Positions 24,793 to 36,007 of a stretch of 64,000 nucleotides of DNA are shown here, piece by piece. Position 1 is the first letter of the stretch; every line of letters begins with the position of its first letter. The DNA is from Piscinibacter sp. (lineage in GTDB: Bacteria > Pseudomonadota > Gammaproteobacteria > Burkholderiales > Burkholderiaceae_C). The stretch is taken from NCBI GenBank assembly GCA_016706565.1, contig JADJJI010000007.1, positions 221,506 to 285,505 on the forward strand. Reading direction: 5' to 3'. A model generated the notes under the pieces. It was not told the origin of the DNA, searched no databases, and saw only the letters and a program-made list of their open reading frames with translations. A program made the translations under genes and the position numbers.

Positions 24793-25953
24793 TCACGTCT
24801 CCTTCAGCAGGTCCTTGCCGATGATCAGCTGCTGCACCTCGGTCGCGCCCTCGTAGATGCGCAGCGAGCGGATCTCGCGGTAGAGCGACTCGACGACGTT
24901 GCCGCTGACCACGCCGGCGCCGCCCCACAGCTGCACGGCTGCATCGATGACCTGCTGCGCGCCCTCGGTGGCGGCCATCTTGGCCATCGCCGCCTCGCGC
25001 GTCACGTTGCGGCCCTGGTCGCGCTGCCAGGCGGCGCGGTAGGTGAGCAGCGCGGCGCTGTCGATGGTGGTGGCCATCTGAGCCAGCTTGGCCTGCGTGA
25101 GCTGGAAGTCCGCCAGGCGCTGGCCGAACATGCTGCGCGTCTTCGCGCGCTCAAGGCCCTCGTGCAGCGCACGCCGCCCGAAGCCCAGCGAGGCCGCCGC
25201 CACCGAAGTGCGGAACACGTCGAGAGTGCGCATGGCGATCTTGAAGCCCTCGCCGGGCGCGCCGATGCGGCTGGACTTGGGCACGCGGCAGGCATCGAAG
25301 CGCAGCCGCGCCAGCGGGTGCGGCGCGATCACGTCGATGCGCTGCGCGATCTCGAAGCCCGGCGTGCCGGCATCGACGATGAAGGCCGAGATGCCGCGCG
25401 AGCCCGGTGCTTCGCCGGTGCGCGCGAACAGCACGTAGAAGTCGGCGATGCCGCCGTTGCTGATCCAGGTCTTCTCGCCGTCGATCACGTAGGCATCGCC
25501 GTCGTCGTGGGCGTTGCACAGCATCGCCGCCACGTCGGAACCGGCGCCGGGCTCCGAGAGTGCAAAGGCCGCCAGCGCCTTGCCTTCGGCCACGCGCGGC
25601 AGGTAGCGCGCGCGCTGCTCCGGCGTGCCGGCCAGCGAGATCGCCCCCGAGCCCAGGCCCTGCATCGCGAAGGCGAAGTCCGCTAGGCCGTGGTGCCAGG
25701 CCAGCGTCTCGCGCAGCAGGCAGATCGCGCGCGTGTCGATCACCTCGCTCGCGCCGCCGTGCGCCGTGCCCGCGACCGCATGGCGCAGCCAGCCGCCGGC
25801 GCCGAGCTCGCGCACCAGTGTGCGGCACTGCGCGTCGATGTCCGGGCCGTGCTCGCCGGCACGCATGTGGCGCGCGGCCCAGGCGCCGAGTTCCTGCGCG
25901 AGGCTGCGATGCCGCGCCTCGAAGAAGGGCCAGTCCAGATGCTGCGTGTTCAT
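24793..25953 (-). CDS. Acyl-CoA dehydrogenase of the aminobenzoyl-CoA operon
   Basis: A 386-residue FAD enzyme. The flavin/substrate motifs are [16 protein letters not shown] and [13 protein letters not shown], and the catalytic glutamate is in [10 protein letters not shown] (E in YEG, near residue 372). It starts 4 bp after the enoyl-CoA hydratase stop. In 2-aminobenzoate degradation a beta-oxidation-like series follows ring reduction; oxidation of an alicyclic CoA ester is inferred. No other substrate is suggested by the surroundings. Confidence 0.9.
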   Translation of the reverse strand: MNTQHLDWPFFEARHRSLAQELGAWAARHMRAGEHGPDIDAQCRTLVRELGAGGWLRHAVAGTAHGGASEVIDTRAICLLRETLAWHHGLADFAFAMQGLGSGAISLAGTPEQRARYLPRVAEGKALAAFALSEPGAGSDVAAMLCNAHDDGDAYVIDGEKTWISNGGIADFYVLFARTGEAPGSRGISAFIVDAGTPGFEIAQRIDVIAPHPLARLRFDACRVPKSSRIGAPGEGFKIAMRTLDVFRTSVAAASLGFGRRALHEGLERAKTRSMFGQRLADFQLTQAKLAQMATTIDSAALLTYRAAWQRDQGRNVTREAAMAKMAATEGAQQVIDAAVQLWGGAGVVSGNVVESLYREIRSLRIYEGATEVQQLIIGKDLLKET

Positions 25954-25957
25954 CGTG

Positions 25958-26809
<852 letters not shown>

Positions 26810-26817
26810 GCGGCCTC

Positions 26818-27333
26818 CTAACGTTTGCCCTTGGGGGCCGTTGATGTGTCGATGCCGGCCAGATGCTGCTTGAGGGTGGCCAGCAGCCCGTGCACCTGCG
26901 TCTTCTGCGCTGGCGACCAGCCGTCGAAGAGTTCGACGATCCAGGCCTCGTGCACAGCCGCCATGCGGCGGAACTGGCGGCGCCCAGCGGCCGTGAGCCG
27001 CACCTGGTACGCGCGCCGGTCGCTCGGATGCTCGGAGCGCTGCACCAGCGCCTCGCCTTCGAGCTGGTCGACGATGCCGGTGACATTGCCGCCCGTCACC
27101 ATCATGCGGGCCGACAGCTCGCCCATGCTCAGGCCCTCGGGCTCGCGGTCGAGCTGCGCCATCAGGTCGAAACGCGGCAGCGTGGTGCCGAACTCGCTGC
27201 GCAGGCGCTGGCGGATCACGTTCTCGACACGGGTGGTGCAGGCGAGCATGCGAAGCCAGATCTTCAGGGCCTGGTGGTGGTCGTCGAGCACCCGCGATTC
27301 GACGTCGGCCACGGCGGGGAGCACGCTGGCCAT
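26818..27333 (-). CDS. MarR-family regulator of the aminobenzoate operon
   Basis: A 171-residue winged-helix regulator. The recognition region reads [24 protein letters not shown] (about residues 70-93) and the wing [17 protein letters not shown]-like segment follows ([10 protein letters not shown]). It sits 2 bp after the monooxygenase/reductase gene and 8 bp before the hydratase. CoA-ester-responsive MarR repressors are common in aromatic-CoA pathways, so 2-aminobenzoyl-CoA is a plausible effector. Its target may be the shared region at 29688-29763. Confidence 0.88.
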   Translation of the reverse strand: MASVLPAVADVESRVLDDHHQALKIWLRMLACTTRVENVIRQRLRSEFGTTLPRFDLMAQLDREPEGLSMGELSARMMVTGGNVTGIVDQLEGEALVQRSEHPSDRRAYQVRLTAAGRRQFRRMAAVHEAWIVELFDGWSPAQKTQVHGLLATLKQHLAGIDTSTAPKGKR

Positions 27334-27335
27334 CG

Positions 27336-29687
27336 TCACACCCCCTGCGCCAGGTTGGCCTGTTCCTGCGGCGACAGGCCCGCGGTCTGCGCTGCCATCT
27401 GCCGCTCTCGCTCGAGGTTGCGCTCGAGCTGGTTCTTGCCCGACAGGTACTGCACCGGCCAGTCGGCGCCCACGCCGCTGGTGTGGCCGATCTTCGCGGC
27501 CTCGAGCAGCGTCCAGGCCGGGTTGGCCAGGTGCGGGCGGGCGATGGCGCACAGGTCGGCACGGCCGGCGGCAATGATGCTGTTGACGTGGTCAGCCTCG
27601 CTGATCGCGCCCACCGCCATGGTGGCGATGCCCACCTCGTTGCGGATCAGGTCGGCGAACGGCGTCTGGTACATGCGGCCGTAGACCGGCTGCTGCTGCT
27701 TGCTCACCTGGCCGGAGGAGACGTCGATCAGGTCGGCGCCGGCCGCCTTGAAGGCCCGCGCGATCTCCACCGCATCGGCCGGCGTGTTGCCGCCGGGCAC
27801 CCAGTCGTGCGCGGAAATGCGCACCGACATCGGCCGATCCTGCGGCCACGCCGCACGCATGGCGGCGAAAACTTCCAGCGGCCAGCGCAGGCGATTGGCG
27901 AGCGAGCCGCCGTACTCATCGCTGCGCTGGTTGGTCAACGGCGAGAGAAAGGCCGACAGCAGGTAACCGTGCGCGCAATGCAGCTCCAGCCAGTCGAAGC
28001 CGGCCGTGATGGCACGCTTCGTCGAGGCGACGAAGTCGTCGCGGATGCGGTCCATGTCGGCACGCGTCATCGCGCGCGACCAGGCGCTCACGCCATCGAG
28101 GTACTGCTGCGGCGAGGCCGACAGCAGCGGCCAGTTGTCGCTCGGCAGCGGCTGGTCTTCGCCCTCCCAGGGCACGCGCGTCGAACCCTTGGCGCCGGCA
28201 TGGCCGAGCTGCAGGGCGATCTTCGCGCTGGTGTGGCCGTGTACGAAGTCGACGATGCGCTTCCAGGCTGCGGTTTGCTCGTCGTTCCACAAGCCCGGGC
28301 ATCCCGGCGTGATGCGCGCGTCGGGCGTCGGGCAGCTCATCTCGGCGAACACCAGGCCGGCGCCGCCCATCGCCCGCGCGCCCAGGTGCACCAGGTGGTG
28401 ATCGCCCGGCACGCCGTGCACCGCGCTGTACTGCGCCATCGGCGAGACGACCACACGGTTCTTCAGCGTCAGGCCGCGCAGCTTGAAGGGCGTGAACATC
28501 GGCGGCAGCGGTTGCGGATTCAGCCCGGCCCGGCCCGCCAGCCAGCTCTCGAGCCCGCCGACGTAGCCGGCATCGCGCAGCCGCAGGTTCTCGTGCGAGA
28601 TGCGCTGCGAGCGCGTCAGCAGCGCATAGGCGAACTGCTCCGGCTCCAGCTTGGCGTGGCGCTCGACGTTCTCGAACCACTCGGTGGAATTGCGCGCCGC
28701 GTTCTGGATCTTCAGCACCTCGACGCCGCGCTTCGCTTCGTACTCGGCCAGTGCCGTGCTCAGGTCGCCCGGGTGCGCGGCGATGCGGCCGGCCAGATCG
28801 ATGGCGTCTTCCAGCGCCAGCTTGGTGCCCGAGCCGATGGAGAAATGCGCGGTGTGCGCCGCGTCACCCATCAGCACCACGGGCGCCCGGCCGTTGTGGT
28901 GCACCCAGCGCCGGCAGACGACGCGCGGGAAGCGGATCCACTGTGCCGAGCCGCGCAGGTGCGCCGCGTTGCTCATCAGCGCGTGGCCATCGAGGTACTT
29001 CGCGAACAGCTTCTCGCAGAAGTTGATGCCCTCCTCCTTGCTCATGTCCTCCAGGCCGGCAGCGCGCCAGACTTCTTCGGGCGCCTCGACGATGAAGGTG
29101 GACGTGGTCTCGTCGAAGCGGTAGGCGTGGGCCTGGAACCAGCCCCACTCCGTCTTCTCGAAGGCGAAGGTGAAGGCATCGAACAGCTTCTTCGTGCCCA
29201 GCCAGACGAAGCGGCAGCGGCGCAGGTCGATATCGGGATGGTAGGTGGCGGCGTACTTGGTGCGCACGCGGCTGTTCAGCCCGTCGGCGGCGATGATCAG
29301 GTCGGCATCGATGTCGGCGTCGTCGGGGCAGTCGGTCGAGTAGCGCATCTGCACGCCGAGCTCGGCGCAGCGGTCCTGCAGGATGTTGAGCAGGCGCTTG
29401 CGGCCGATGCCGCAGAAGCCGTGACCCGAGGAGCGCATCGTGCGCCCCTTGAAGTGCACGTCGATGTCGTCCCAGTGGTTGAAGGCGTCGAGGATCTGGC
29501 CGGCCGTCCTGGCATCGGCCTGTCGCAGCGCGCCCAGCGTCTGGTCGGAGAAGACCACGCCCCATCCGAAGGTGTCCGACGGCGCGTTGCGCTCGATCAG
29601 CGTCACCTCGTGGGCCGGATCCTGCTGCTTCATCAGCAGCGCGAAGTACAGGCCGGCCGGACCGCCGCCGATGCAGGTGATGCGCAT
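27336..29687 (-). CDS. 2-Aminobenzoyl-CoA monooxygenase/reductase (fused FAD monooxygenase and old-yellow-enzyme reductase)
   Basis: A 783-residue fusion. The N-terminal half (1-400) is an FAD aromatic hydroxylase: [13 protein letters not shown] at the start and [19 protein letters not shown] for the second FAD motif. The C-terminal half (about 405-770) is an FMN old-yellow-enzyme domain: [42 protein letters not shown] and a C-terminal [12 protein letters not shown]-like end. This is the arrangement of Azoarcus 2-aminobenzoyl-CoA monooxygenase/reductase and salicylyl-CoA 5-hydroxylase. It hydroxylates and then reduces the ring aerobically without dioxygenase cleavage. The 2-aminobenzoate substrate is favoured by the ligase and kyn genes. 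Confidence 0.9.
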   Translation of the reverse strand: MRITCIGGGPAGLYFALLMKQQDPAHEVTLIERNAPSDTFGWGVVFSDQTLGALRQADARTAGQILDAFNHWDDIDVHFKGRTMRSSGHGFCGIGRKRLLNILQDRCAELGVQMRYSTDCPDDADIDADLIIAADGLNSRVRTKYAATYHPDIDLRRCRFVWLGTKKLFDAFTFAFEKTEWGWFQAHAYRFDETTSTFIVEAPEEVWRAAGLEDMSKEEGINFCEKLFAKYLDGHALMSNAAHLRGSAQWIRFPRVVCRRWVHHNGRAPVVLMGDAAHTAHFSIGSGTKLALEDAIDLAGRIAAHPGDLSTALAEYEAKRGVEVLKIQNAARNSTEWFENVERHAKLEPEQFAYALLTRSQRISHENLRLRDAGYVGGLESWLAGRAGLNPQPLPPMFTPFKLRGLTLKNRVVVSPMAQYSAVHGVPGDHHLVHLGARAMGGAGLVFAEMSCPTPDARITPGCPGLWNDEQTAAWKRIVDFVHGHTSAKIALQLGHAGAKGSTRVPWEGEDQPLPSDNWPLLSASPQQYLDGVSAWSRAMTRADMDRIRDDFVASTKRAITAGFDWLELHCAHGYLLSAFLSPLTNQRSDEYGGSLANRLRWPLEVFAAMRAAWPQDRPMSVRISAHDWVPGGNTPADAVEIARAFKAAGADLIDVSSGQVSKQQQPVYGRMYQTPFADLIRNEVGIATMAVGAISEADHVNSIIAAGRADLCAIARPHLANPAWTLLEAAKIGHTSGVGADWPVQYLSGKNQLERNLERERQMAAQTAGLSPQEQANLAQGV

Positions 29688-29715
29688 GCCCAAGGCTCCA
29701 GTGACGTTGCGGCAG

Positions 29716-29744
29716 ACTTTAGGGTTTGATATTTGAAGTGTCAA
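29716..29744 (-). promoter_or_regulatory. Sigma-70 promoter of the aminobenzoate operon
   Basis: On the minus strand TTGACA (29744-29739, perfect -35) is followed after 17 bp by TAAAGT (29721-29716). It drives the monooxygenase/reductase gene starting at 29687. Its -35 lies inside the spacer of the opposing kynB promoter, so the two promoters overlap face to face. Confidence 0.65.
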
Positions 29745-29754
29745 GCAATAGAAT
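29726..29754 (+). promoter_or_regulatory. Sigma-70 promoter of kynBUA
   Basis: TTGATA (29726-29731) and TAGAAT (29749-29754) are spaced by 17 bp. Transcription would start near 29761, only about three bases before the kynB ATG, so the transcript may be nearly leaderless; there is no ribosome site. The segment TTGATATTTGAAGTGTCAA is an imperfect dyad formed largely by the two opposing -35 boxes. Confidence 0.65.
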
Positions 29755-29763
29755 CCCGCCATC

Positions 29764-30390
29764 ATGAGTCGACTGTGGGACATCTCGCCCGCCCTGGGCC
29801 CAGCCGCGCCGCCCTTCCCCGGCGACCAGGCCTACGAGCAGCGCTGGACGGCGCGCATCGGCCCGGGCTGCCCGGTCAACCTGACGGCGCTCACACTCTC
29901 GCCGCACCTGGGCGCCCATGCCGATGCGCCCCTGCATTACGCCGACGGCGCGCCGGCGATCGGCGCGGTGGCGCTGCAGCCCTACCTCGGGCCCTGCCGC
30001 GTGATCCACGCCATCGGCTGCGGGCCGCTGGTGCGCCCCGAGCACATCGCCCATGCGCTGGCGGAGTTGCCGCCGCGTGTGCTGGTGCGCACCTGCGAGC
30101 GGGCACCGACCCAATGGTCGGAGGACTTCGCGGCCTACGCGCCCGAGACCCTCGAGCTGCTCGCCGCGCGCGGCGTGATGCTGGTGGGCATCGACAGCCA
30201 GTCCGTCGACCCGGCGACCAGCAAGACGCTGGACAGCCACCATGTGCTGCTGAAGCACGACCTGCGCGTGCTCGAGAACCTGGTGCTCGACGAGGTGCCG
30301 CCCGGCGACTACGAACTCATCGCGCTGCCGCTGAAGCTGGTGCAAGCCTGCGCCAGCCCAGTGCGCGCCATCCTGAGAGAACTGGCATGA
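29764..30390 (+). CDS. kynB: Kynurenine formamidase (arylformamidase, cyclase family)
   Basis: A 208-residue metal-dependent cyclase-family hydrolase beginning [18 protein letters not shown], as in bacterial KynB. The metal-ligand motif H-x-G-x-H-x-D is [11 protein letters not shown] (about residues 48-58). It hydrolyses N-formylkynurenine to kynurenine and formate. The gene overlaps kynU by ATGA. It is the first gene of kynB-kynU-kynA, which opposes the 2-aminobenzoate operon. Confidence 0.93.
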   Translation: MSRLWDISPALGPAAPPFPGDQAYEQRWTARIGPGCPVNLTALTLSPHLGAHADAPLHYADGAPAIGAVALQPYLGPCRVIHAIGCGPLVRPEHIAHALAELPPRVLVRTCERAPTQWSEDFAAYAPETLELLAARGVMLVGIDSQSVDPATSKTLDSHHVLLKHDLRVLENLVLDEVPPGDYELIALPLKLVQACASPVRAILRELA

Positions 30391-31661
30391 CGACCCGACA
30401 AGACGCCCTCGCGCTGGACGCGCGCGACCCGCTGGCCGCGCTGCGCGCCCAGTTCAGCCTGCCCGAGGACGTGATCTACCTCGACGGCAACTCGCTGGGC
30501 GTGCTGCCCACGGCCACGCCCGCGCGTGTCGCCGCCGCCGTGCAGGACGAATGGGGCAGCGGCCTGATCCGCAGCTGGAACAGCGCCGGCTGGGTCGACC
30601 TGCCGCAGCGCGTAGGTGACAAGATCGGCCGCCTGATCGGTGCCGGCCCGGGCCAGACGCTGGCGGCCGACTCGACCTCGGTGAACCTGTTCAAGGTGCT
30701 CAGCGCGGCCCTCGCCATCGTGAAGGCCGGCGGCGACACGCAGCGCCGCGTGATCGTCTCGGAGCGCAGCAACTTCCCCACCGACCTCTACATCGCCGAG
30801 AGCCTGGCCCGCCAGCACGGCTTCACGCTGAAGCTGGTCGAGCCCGACGAGATCGCGGCGCAGTTCGACGGCTCGCTGGCCGTGCTCATGCTCACGCACG
30901 TCAACTACCGCACCGGCCGCATGCACGACATGGCCGCGCTGACGCGCGCCGCGCATGCCTGCGGTGCGCTGGCACTGTGGGACCTGGCGCACTCGGCCGG
31001 CGCGGTGCCGGTGGACCTGCTCGGCGCCGACGCCGACTTCGCGGTGGGCTGCGGCTACAAGTACCTCAACGGCGGCCCGGGCGCACCGGGCTTCCTGTGG
31101 GTGAATCCGCGCCAGCTCGAGCGCATGGAGCGCGACGGGCTCTGGCAGCCGCTCGCGGGCTGGTTCGGCCATGCCGCGCCCTTCGAGTTCTCGCCGCACT
31201 ACCGGCCGGCCGCAGGCATCGTGCGCTTCAGCTGCGGCACGCCGCCGGTGCTGGGCCTCACGGCGCTCGAAGTCGGCGTCGACACGCTGCTGGCCGCCGA
31301 GTCGCTGGGCGGCATGGCGGCGCTGCGCCGCAAGTCGCTCGCGCTGACCTGCCACTTCATCACGCTGGTCGAGAAGCACTGTGCGGGCCACGGCCTGAGC
31401 GTGATCACGCCGCGCACCGAAGGTGAACGCGGCAGCCAGGTGAACCTGGCGCGCGCGGACGGCGCCTACGCGATCGTGCAGGCGCTCATTGCGCGCGGCG
31501 TGATCGGCGACTTCCGCGCGCCGGACAACCTGCGCTTCGGCTTCACGCCGCTGTACACGCGCTTCGTGGACGTGTGGGACGCCGTCGAGCACCTGCGCCA
31601 GGTGCTCGATACGGGCGAATGGAAAGAGGCGCGCTTCCACCAGAAGGCGGCCGTGACATGA
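30387..31661 (+). CDS. kynU: Kynureninase
   Basis: A 424-residue PLP enzyme of the class-V aminotransferase fold. The pyridoxal lysine is in [11 protein letters not shown] (Lys225); [10 protein letters not shown] near the N-terminus and [16 protein letters not shown] (aspartate contacting the PLP nitrogen) are typical. It splits kynurenine into anthranilate and alanine. Start overlaps kynB, stop overlaps kynA (ATGA both times). The anthranilate made here is the expected substrate of the CoA ligase in the divergent operon. Confidence 0.95.
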   Translation: MTTRQDALALDARDPLAALRAQFSLPEDVIYLDGNSLGVLPTATPARVAAAVQDEWGSGLIRSWNSAGWVDLPQRVGDKIGRLIGAGPGQTLAADSTSVNLFKVLSAALAIVKAGGDTQRRVIVSERSNFPTDLYIAESLARQHGFTLKLVEPDEIAAQFDGSLAVLMLTHVNYRTGRMHDMAALTRAAHACGALALWDLAHSAGAVPVDLLGADADFAVGCGYKYLNGGPGAPGFLWVNPRQLERMERDGLWQPLAGWFGHAAPFEFSPHYRPAAGIVRFSCGTPPVLGLTALEVGVDTLLAAESLGGMAALRRKSLALTCHFITLVEKHCAGHGLSVITPRTEGERGSQVNLARADGAYAIVQALIARGVIGDFRAPDNLRFGFTPLYTRFVDVWDAVEHLRQVLDTGEWKEARFHQKAAVT

Positions 31662-32524
31662 CCTGCCCCTACGCCCACGAGCCGCACGATGGCGGCGAGA
31701 GGATCGTCGCCGACGAAGGCGCCAAGCTCGATTTCAGCCGCGACATGAGCTACGGCGACTACCTCAAGCTCGACGCCGTGCTGAACGCGCAGCACCCGCT
31801 CTCGCCCGACCACAACGAGATGCTCTTCATCGTGCAGCATCAGACCAGCGAGCTGTGGATGAAGCTGATGCTGCACGAGCTGTCGGCCGCGGTGGCGGCC
31901 ATCGCGCGCGACGAGCTCGGCACCGCCTTCAAGATGCTCGCCCGGGTGAGCAAGATCATGGAGCAGCTGGTGCACGCCTGGGACGTGCTGGCGACGATGA
32001 CGCCGCCGGAGTACTCGGCGATCCGCCCGTACCTCTCCAACAGCAGCGGCTTCCAGAGCTGGCAGTACCGCTGCATCGAGTTCATGCTGGGCAACAAGAA
32101 CGCCGCGATGCTCAAGCCGCACAGCCATCGGCCCGACCTGCTCGCCAAGGTCGAGGCGGCTTGGCGCGCACCTTCGCTGTACGACGAATCGCTGCGCCTG
32201 CTCGCACGTCGAGGCATCGTTGTGCCGGCCAGCCACCTGGAGCGCGACTGGACGCTGCCCTACGCGGCCGACGACGGCGTCGAGCAGGCCTGGCTGACGG
32301 TCTACCGCGACCCGAAGCAGCACTGGGACCTGTACCAGCTCGGCGAAGAGCTCACCGACCTGGAAGACGCCTTCCGGCTCTGGCGCTTCCGCCATGTCAC
32401 CACGGTGGAGCGGGTGATCGGCTTCAAGCGCGGCACCGGCGGCACCAGCGGCGTCGGCTACCTGCGCAAGATGCTCGACACCGTGCTGTTCCCGGAGATC
32501 TGGAAGCTGCGCACCGACCTCTGA
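31658..32524 (+). CDS. kynA: Tryptophan 2,3-dioxygenase
   Basis: A 288-residue haem dioxygenase. Family segments include [34 protein letters not shown] and the haem-ligand histidine in [14 protein letters not shown] (His246), followed by the [15 protein letters not shown] active-site loop. It opens the indole ring of tryptophan to N-formylkynurenine. It is the last of three genes each overlapping by four bases. The next gene converges 21 bp downstream. Confidence 0.95.
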   Translation: MTCPYAHEPHDGGERIVADEGAKLDFSRDMSYGDYLKLDAVLNAQHPLSPDHNEMLFIVQHQTSELWMKLMLHELSAAVAAIARDELGTAFKMLARVSKIMEQLVHAWDVLATMTPPEYSAIRPYLSNSSGFQSWQYRCIEFMLGNKNAAMLKPHSHRPDLLAKVEAAWRAPSLYDESLRLLARRGIVVPASHLERDWTLPYAADDGVEQAWLTVYRDPKQHWDLYQLGEELTDLEDAFRLWRFRHVTTVERVIGFKRGTGGTSGVGYLRKMLDTVLFPEIWKLRTDL

Positions 32525-32545
32525 GGCCGGCGCGCGGCGTCGGGA

Positions 32546-34339
32546 TCAGAAGCTCTGCCAGTCGTCGTCGGGGGCGGTCGAGGCCGGCACGGGACGCGGT
32601 GCGGGCGCGGGACGCGGTGCGGCCGCGGCGATCGGCTTGACCGGCGCGGCGACGGGCGGCTTGGCAGCCGTGGCGGCCGCTGCCGGCTTCTTGGCGGCTG
32701 CAGGGGTCGCTTTCGGCGCGGCGGCGGGTGCCGCAACGGCCGGCGTCGCGCGCATCTCGCCGACGGAAAGCTTGAACACCGCCACTGCCTGCACCAGCTG
32801 CTGCGCCTGCTGCTTCAGGCTCTCGGCGGCGGCGGCGCTCTGCTCCACCAGCGCCGCGTTCTGCTGCGTCGCCTGGTCCATCTCGGTGACCGCCTGGCCG
32901 ACCTGCTGCACGCCGGAGTTCTGCTCGACGCTGGCCGAGCTGATCTCGCCGACGATGTCGCTGACGCGGCGAATCGCGGTGACGATCTCCTGCATGGTCT
33001 GGCCGGCGCGGTCGACCAGCGCGCTGCCGCGCTCGACCCGCTCGACGCTCGCGCCGATCAGCGTCTTGATCTCCTTGGCCGCCTCGGCGCTGCGCTGCGC
33101 CAGGCTGCGCACCTCGCCGGCAACCACGGCGAAGCCGCGCCCCTGCTCGCCGGCACGCGCGGCTTCCACCGCCGCGTTCAGCGCCAGGATGTTGGTCTGG
33201 AAGGCGATGCCGTCGATCACCGTGATGATGTCGGCGATCTTCTTGCTGCTGTGGTTGATGTCCTTCATGGTGTCGACCACCTGGCCGACCACCTCGCCGC
33301 CCTCCACCGCCACCGTCGAGGCGCCCAGCGCGAGCTGGTTGGCCTGCTTGGCGTTGTCGGCGTTGTTGCGCACCGTCGAGCCGAGCTGATCCATGGTGGC
33401 CGCGGTTTCCTGCAGGGAGCTCGCCTGGTGCTCGGTACGCGTCGACAGGTCCTGGTTGCCCTGCGCGATCTGCGCGCTGGAGATGGCCACGTTCTCCGAG
33501 CCCTGGCGCACCGCGGAGACGGCCTGCGCCAGCCCGCGCTGCATGGTCTGCAGGCGCGCCATCAGGCTGTCGGTGTCGCCAGGCTTGACGTGGATGGCCG
33601 TCGACAGGTCGCCTTCGGCCACGGCCCGCGCCACCTCGGCCGCCACGTGAGGCTCGCCGCCGAGCTGCGCGATCAGCCGGCGCGTGATCGCCCAGGCCAG
33701 CACGAAGCCGAGCACCAGGGTCGCCGCGAGCATCACGAGGATCAGCGTGCGCGCCTGCTTGTAGACCGCGTCGACATGCTCGGCTGCCTTCTGGCCGCCT
33801 TCGAAACTGAACTTGTTCAGCGCGTCCAGCGCGCTCACCGTCTCGTCGAAGGCCGTGCTGCCCAGGCCGTCGCTGATGTCGGCGGCGTCTTGCTGCTTCT
33901 TGTCGCGGCCCAGGCCGACGACCTTCTTCTGCGCCGACTCGTAGGCCTGCCAGCCCTTGACGAGCGTGCCGAACATTTCGCGCTCGGCGTCGTCCTGAAG
34001 CAGCGCCTCGTAGGCGCTCACCGACGTGGAGACGGCCTTCGCGGCCGCGGCCAGCTTCTCCTCGTACTCGCTGTGGTAGCTGCGGTCGGTGGCGCGGCTG
34101 TGCTTGACCTCGAAGTCTCGCGACTCGATCAGTGCGACGCGCATCGCGGAAAGGTGGCCCACGCCCTGCAGCCATTTTGCGTTCAGCGCCATGGCCTGCG
34201 TGTCGACGCGGTACAGGCCGGCGATCGCCATTGCGCCCATCACGGCGGACAGTGCCAGCACGACAAAGAAGGCGAGCGAGAGTTGCTGGGCGACGCGCAG
34301 GCGCGAGAAGGCCTGCGCCAGCCGGTTGGTTTTCTTCAT
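32546..34339 (-). CDS. Methyl-accepting chemotaxis protein with CheR-binding tail
   Basis: A 597-residue receptor. Membrane spans lie near residues 17-37 and 190-215, bounding a four-helix-bundle-type periplasmic domain. HAMP follows, then the signalling domain with hairpin tip around [20 protein letters not shown]. The C-terminal 70 residues are an alanine/proline-rich linker ending in DWQSF, which matches the xWxxF pentapeptide that tethers CheR. The ATG at 34339 gives [11 protein letters not shown]; a GTG/ATG further up is unneeded. It lies 58 bp downstream of the secreted Cache protein and probably shares its sigma-28-like promoter. Confidence 0.92.
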   Translation of the reverse strand: MKKTNRLAQAFSRLRVAQQLSLAFFVVLALSAVMGAMAIAGLYRVDTQAMALNAKWLQGVGHLSAMRVALIESRDFEVKHSRATDRSYHSEYEEKLAAAAKAVSTSVSAYEALLQDDAEREMFGTLVKGWQAYESAQKKVVGLGRDKKQQDAADISDGLGSTAFDETVSALDALNKFSFEGGQKAAEHVDAVYKQARTLILVMLAATLVLGFVLAWAITRRLIAQLGGEPHVAAEVARAVAEGDLSTAIHVKPGDTDSLMARLQTMQRGLAQAVSAVRQGSENVAISSAQIAQGNQDLSTRTEHQASSLQETAATMDQLGSTVRNNADNAKQANQLALGASTVAVEGGEVVGQVVDTMKDINHSSKKIADIITVIDGIAFQTNILALNAAVEAARAGEQGRGFAVVAGEVRSLAQRSAEAAKEIKTLIGASVERVERGSALVDRAGQTMQEIVTAIRRVSDIVGEISSASVEQNSGVQQVGQAVTEMDQATQQNAALVEQSAAAAESLKQQAQQLVQAVAVFKLSVGEMRATPAVAAPAAAPKATPAAAKKPAAAATAAKPPVAAPVKPIAAAAPRPAPAPRPVPASTAPDDDWQSF

Positions 34340-34397
34340 GGTCGTTCCGCGTTGGATGACGATCGGGGCAAGCGTGCGGCATGCCGGCCGCAATGCC

Positions 34398-34889
34398 TCA
34401 CTTCTTGTGGCCGATGTAGCTCACGCCGATGATCTTGCCGCCGGCATCCTTGATCGGGTTGTAGCAGGCGTCGAAGGCGGTGCCGAGCACGTCGATCGGG
34501 CCGCAGTAGCTCTGCCCCTTCGAGACTGCCTCGTAGGCCGCGTTGCGAGCCAGCTGGGTGCCGATGCCGCGCTTGCCTTCGGGGGTGAGCACATTGGTGC
34601 TGACGCGCACGAACTCGTCGCCCTGCTTCACGAACACGGTGGCGGTGGCGTTGTGCGCCTTGCGCACGGCGTCGACGACGTCGTAGTTGTTGTTGATCTT
34701 GCGCTCGCCGAAGAACAGCGCGGGCACGTCCTTGTCGGCCACCTTCTCCGTGCCCTCGAGCTTGGGGGCGCCGATCTTGGCCAGGCGGGCATCGAGGTCG
34801 GCGATGGTGGCCTTCGGGTCGTAGGCATGGGCCGACGAGATGGCGACCACGCTCAGGGCCAGGGTGGACAGGATGGTGTTGATCTTCAT
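34398..34889 (-). CDS. Secreted single-Cache-domain protein
   Basis: A 163-residue protein with a signal peptide ending SSAHA (residue 22). The mature part resembles a Cache 3/Cache 2-type ligand-binding domain ([20 protein letters not shown], then GIGTQL and the C-terminal [18 protein letters not shown]). It has no membrane span or signalling domain, so it is a free periplasmic sensor unit. AGGA precedes the ATG. It is the first gene ahead of an MCP on the same strand. Presenting a ligand to that receptor is an inference. Two cysteines (YCGP, DACYN) could form a disulfide. Confidence 0.82.
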   Translation of the reverse strand: MKINTILSTLALSVVAISSAHAYDPKATIADLDARLAKIGAPKLEGTEKVADKDVPALFFGERKINNNYDVVDAVRKAHNATATVFVKQGDEFVRVSTNVLTPEGKRGIGTQLARNAAYEAVSKGQSYCGPIDVLGTAFDACYNPIKDAGGKIIGVSYIGHKK

Positions 34890-34955
34890 GGCGATTTCCT
34901 GCGAAGGAGGGTTGTGGACAGGCCCGCCGTGATACGCCACGGCCGAGTGACCTCG

Positions 34956-34982
34956 GTATCGGCATTCTGCGAAGCGGCTTGA
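34956..34982 (-). promoter_or_regulatory. Sigma-28 (FliA)-like promoter of the Cache-MCP pair
   Basis: On the minus strand TCAA (34982-34979) and GCCGATAC (34963-34956) are separated by 15 bp, against the consensus TAAA-N15-GCCGATAA. It places transcription start about 60 bp before the Cache gene. A similar element precedes the GGDEF-EAL gene. Confidence 0.6.
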
Positions 34983-35063
34983 GTTCGGGCAGGTCGAACA
35001 GCGCCGCAAACCCGTGGCTGTTCCGCATTGGTGCACGGGGCCCCCGATACAATCGCGCCGCCC

Positions 35064-35918
35064 ATGCCGATGAACGATTTCCTCGCCGTCCTGCCCCAGT
35101 ACCTCCTGCCCAAGCAGGCCCTGACTGCGCTGGCAGGCACCATTGCCTCGCACCGCGGCGGTGCATGGACGACAAGCCTGATCCGCCGTTTCGTCGCGCG
35201 CTACCGCGTCGACATGAACGAGGCGGCCGATCCCGACATCGCGCATTACGCCAGCTTCAACGATTTCTTCACGCGGGCGCTGAAGCCCGGCTCCCGGCCG
35301 CTGGCCGAGTCACCCTGGCTGTGCCCGGTGGACGGCGCCATCAGCCAGTTCGGCCGCATCGAGCGCGACCAGGTCTTCCAGGCCAAGGGCCACAGCTACT
35401 CGACCACCGCGCTGGTGGGCGGTGACGCCGCGCTCGCCGCGCACTTCGAGAACGGCCAGTTCGCCACGCTGTACCTGAGCCCGCGCGACTACCACCGCAT
35501 CCACATGCCTTGCAACGGGCGGCTGCTGCGCATGATCCACGTGCCCGGCGCGCTGTTCTCGGTCAACCCGACCACCGCGCGCGGCGTGCCGGGGCTGTTC
35601 GCGCGCAACGAGCGCGTGGTGTGCCACTTCGATTCGCCGCACGGGCCCTTCGTGCTGGTGCTGGTGGGCGCCACCATCGTCGGCAGCATGGCCACCGTGT
35701 GGCACGGCCTGGTCAACCCGCCGCGGCCGGGGCGACTGCGCGAATGGACCTACCCCGACGGCCAGGTGAGCCTGCAGCGCGGCGAGGAGATGGGCCGCTT
35801 CCTGCTCGGCTCGACGGTGGTGCTGCTGTTCCCGAAGGACACGCTGCGGTTCGAATCGGCGTGGGCGCCGGGCGGCGCCGTGCGCATGGGCGAGGCGATG
35901 GCCGAACGCGCCAGTTGA
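35064..35918 (+). CDS. psd: Phosphatidylserine decarboxylase proenzyme
   Basis: A 284-residue membrane-associated enzyme. The self-cleavage motif LGST lies at about residues 248-251, where the serine becomes the pyruvoyl cofactor. Other family segments are FNDFFTRALKPGSRP, CPVDGAISQFG and LSPRDYHRIHMP. It decarboxylates phosphatidylserine to phosphatidylethanolamine. A second ATG at 35070 is also possible. TACAAT at 35048-35053 looks like a -10 box with no good -35. The gene sits between two motility-type transcription units without obvious functional link. Confidence 0.94.
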   Translation: MPMNDFLAVLPQYLLPKQALTALAGTIASHRGGAWTTSLIRRFVARYRVDMNEAADPDIAHYASFNDFFTRALKPGSRPLAESPWLCPVDGAISQFGRIERDQVFQAKGHSYSTTALVGGDAALAAHFENGQFATLYLSPRDYHRIHMPCNGRLLRMIHVPGALFSVNPTTARGVPGLFARNERVVCHFDSPHGPFVLVLVGATIVGSMATVWHGLVNPPRPGRLREWTYPDGQVSLQRGEEMGRFLLGSTVVLLFPKDTLRFESAWAPGGAVRMGEAMAERAS

Positions 35919-35963
35919 GTCACGGCCACTGCGGGAAGTAGTGACTTCTCGGTGATTCCTCGC

Positions 35964-35990
35964 TCAAGTAAAGGGAGCAGGCGTCGATAG
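35964..35990 (+). promoter_or_regulatory. Sigma-28-like promoter of the GGDEF-EAL gene
   Basis: TCAA (35964-35967), 15 bp, then GTCGATAG (35983-35990) fit the FliA pattern with two mismatches in the -10 part. Start of transcription would be near 35997, about 11 bases before the ATG. The CTCAAG-N13 spacing is the same as at the Cache-MCP promoter. Confidence 0.5.
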
Positions 35991-36007
35991 GAACGGGTTC
36001 AGTTCCC

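Noticed and set aside
29726-29744. Dyad TTGATATTTGAAGTGTCAA as a firm MarR operator
   Set aside because: Only 5 of 7 arm positions pair and they coincide with the two opposing -35 boxes, which alone explain the symmetry.
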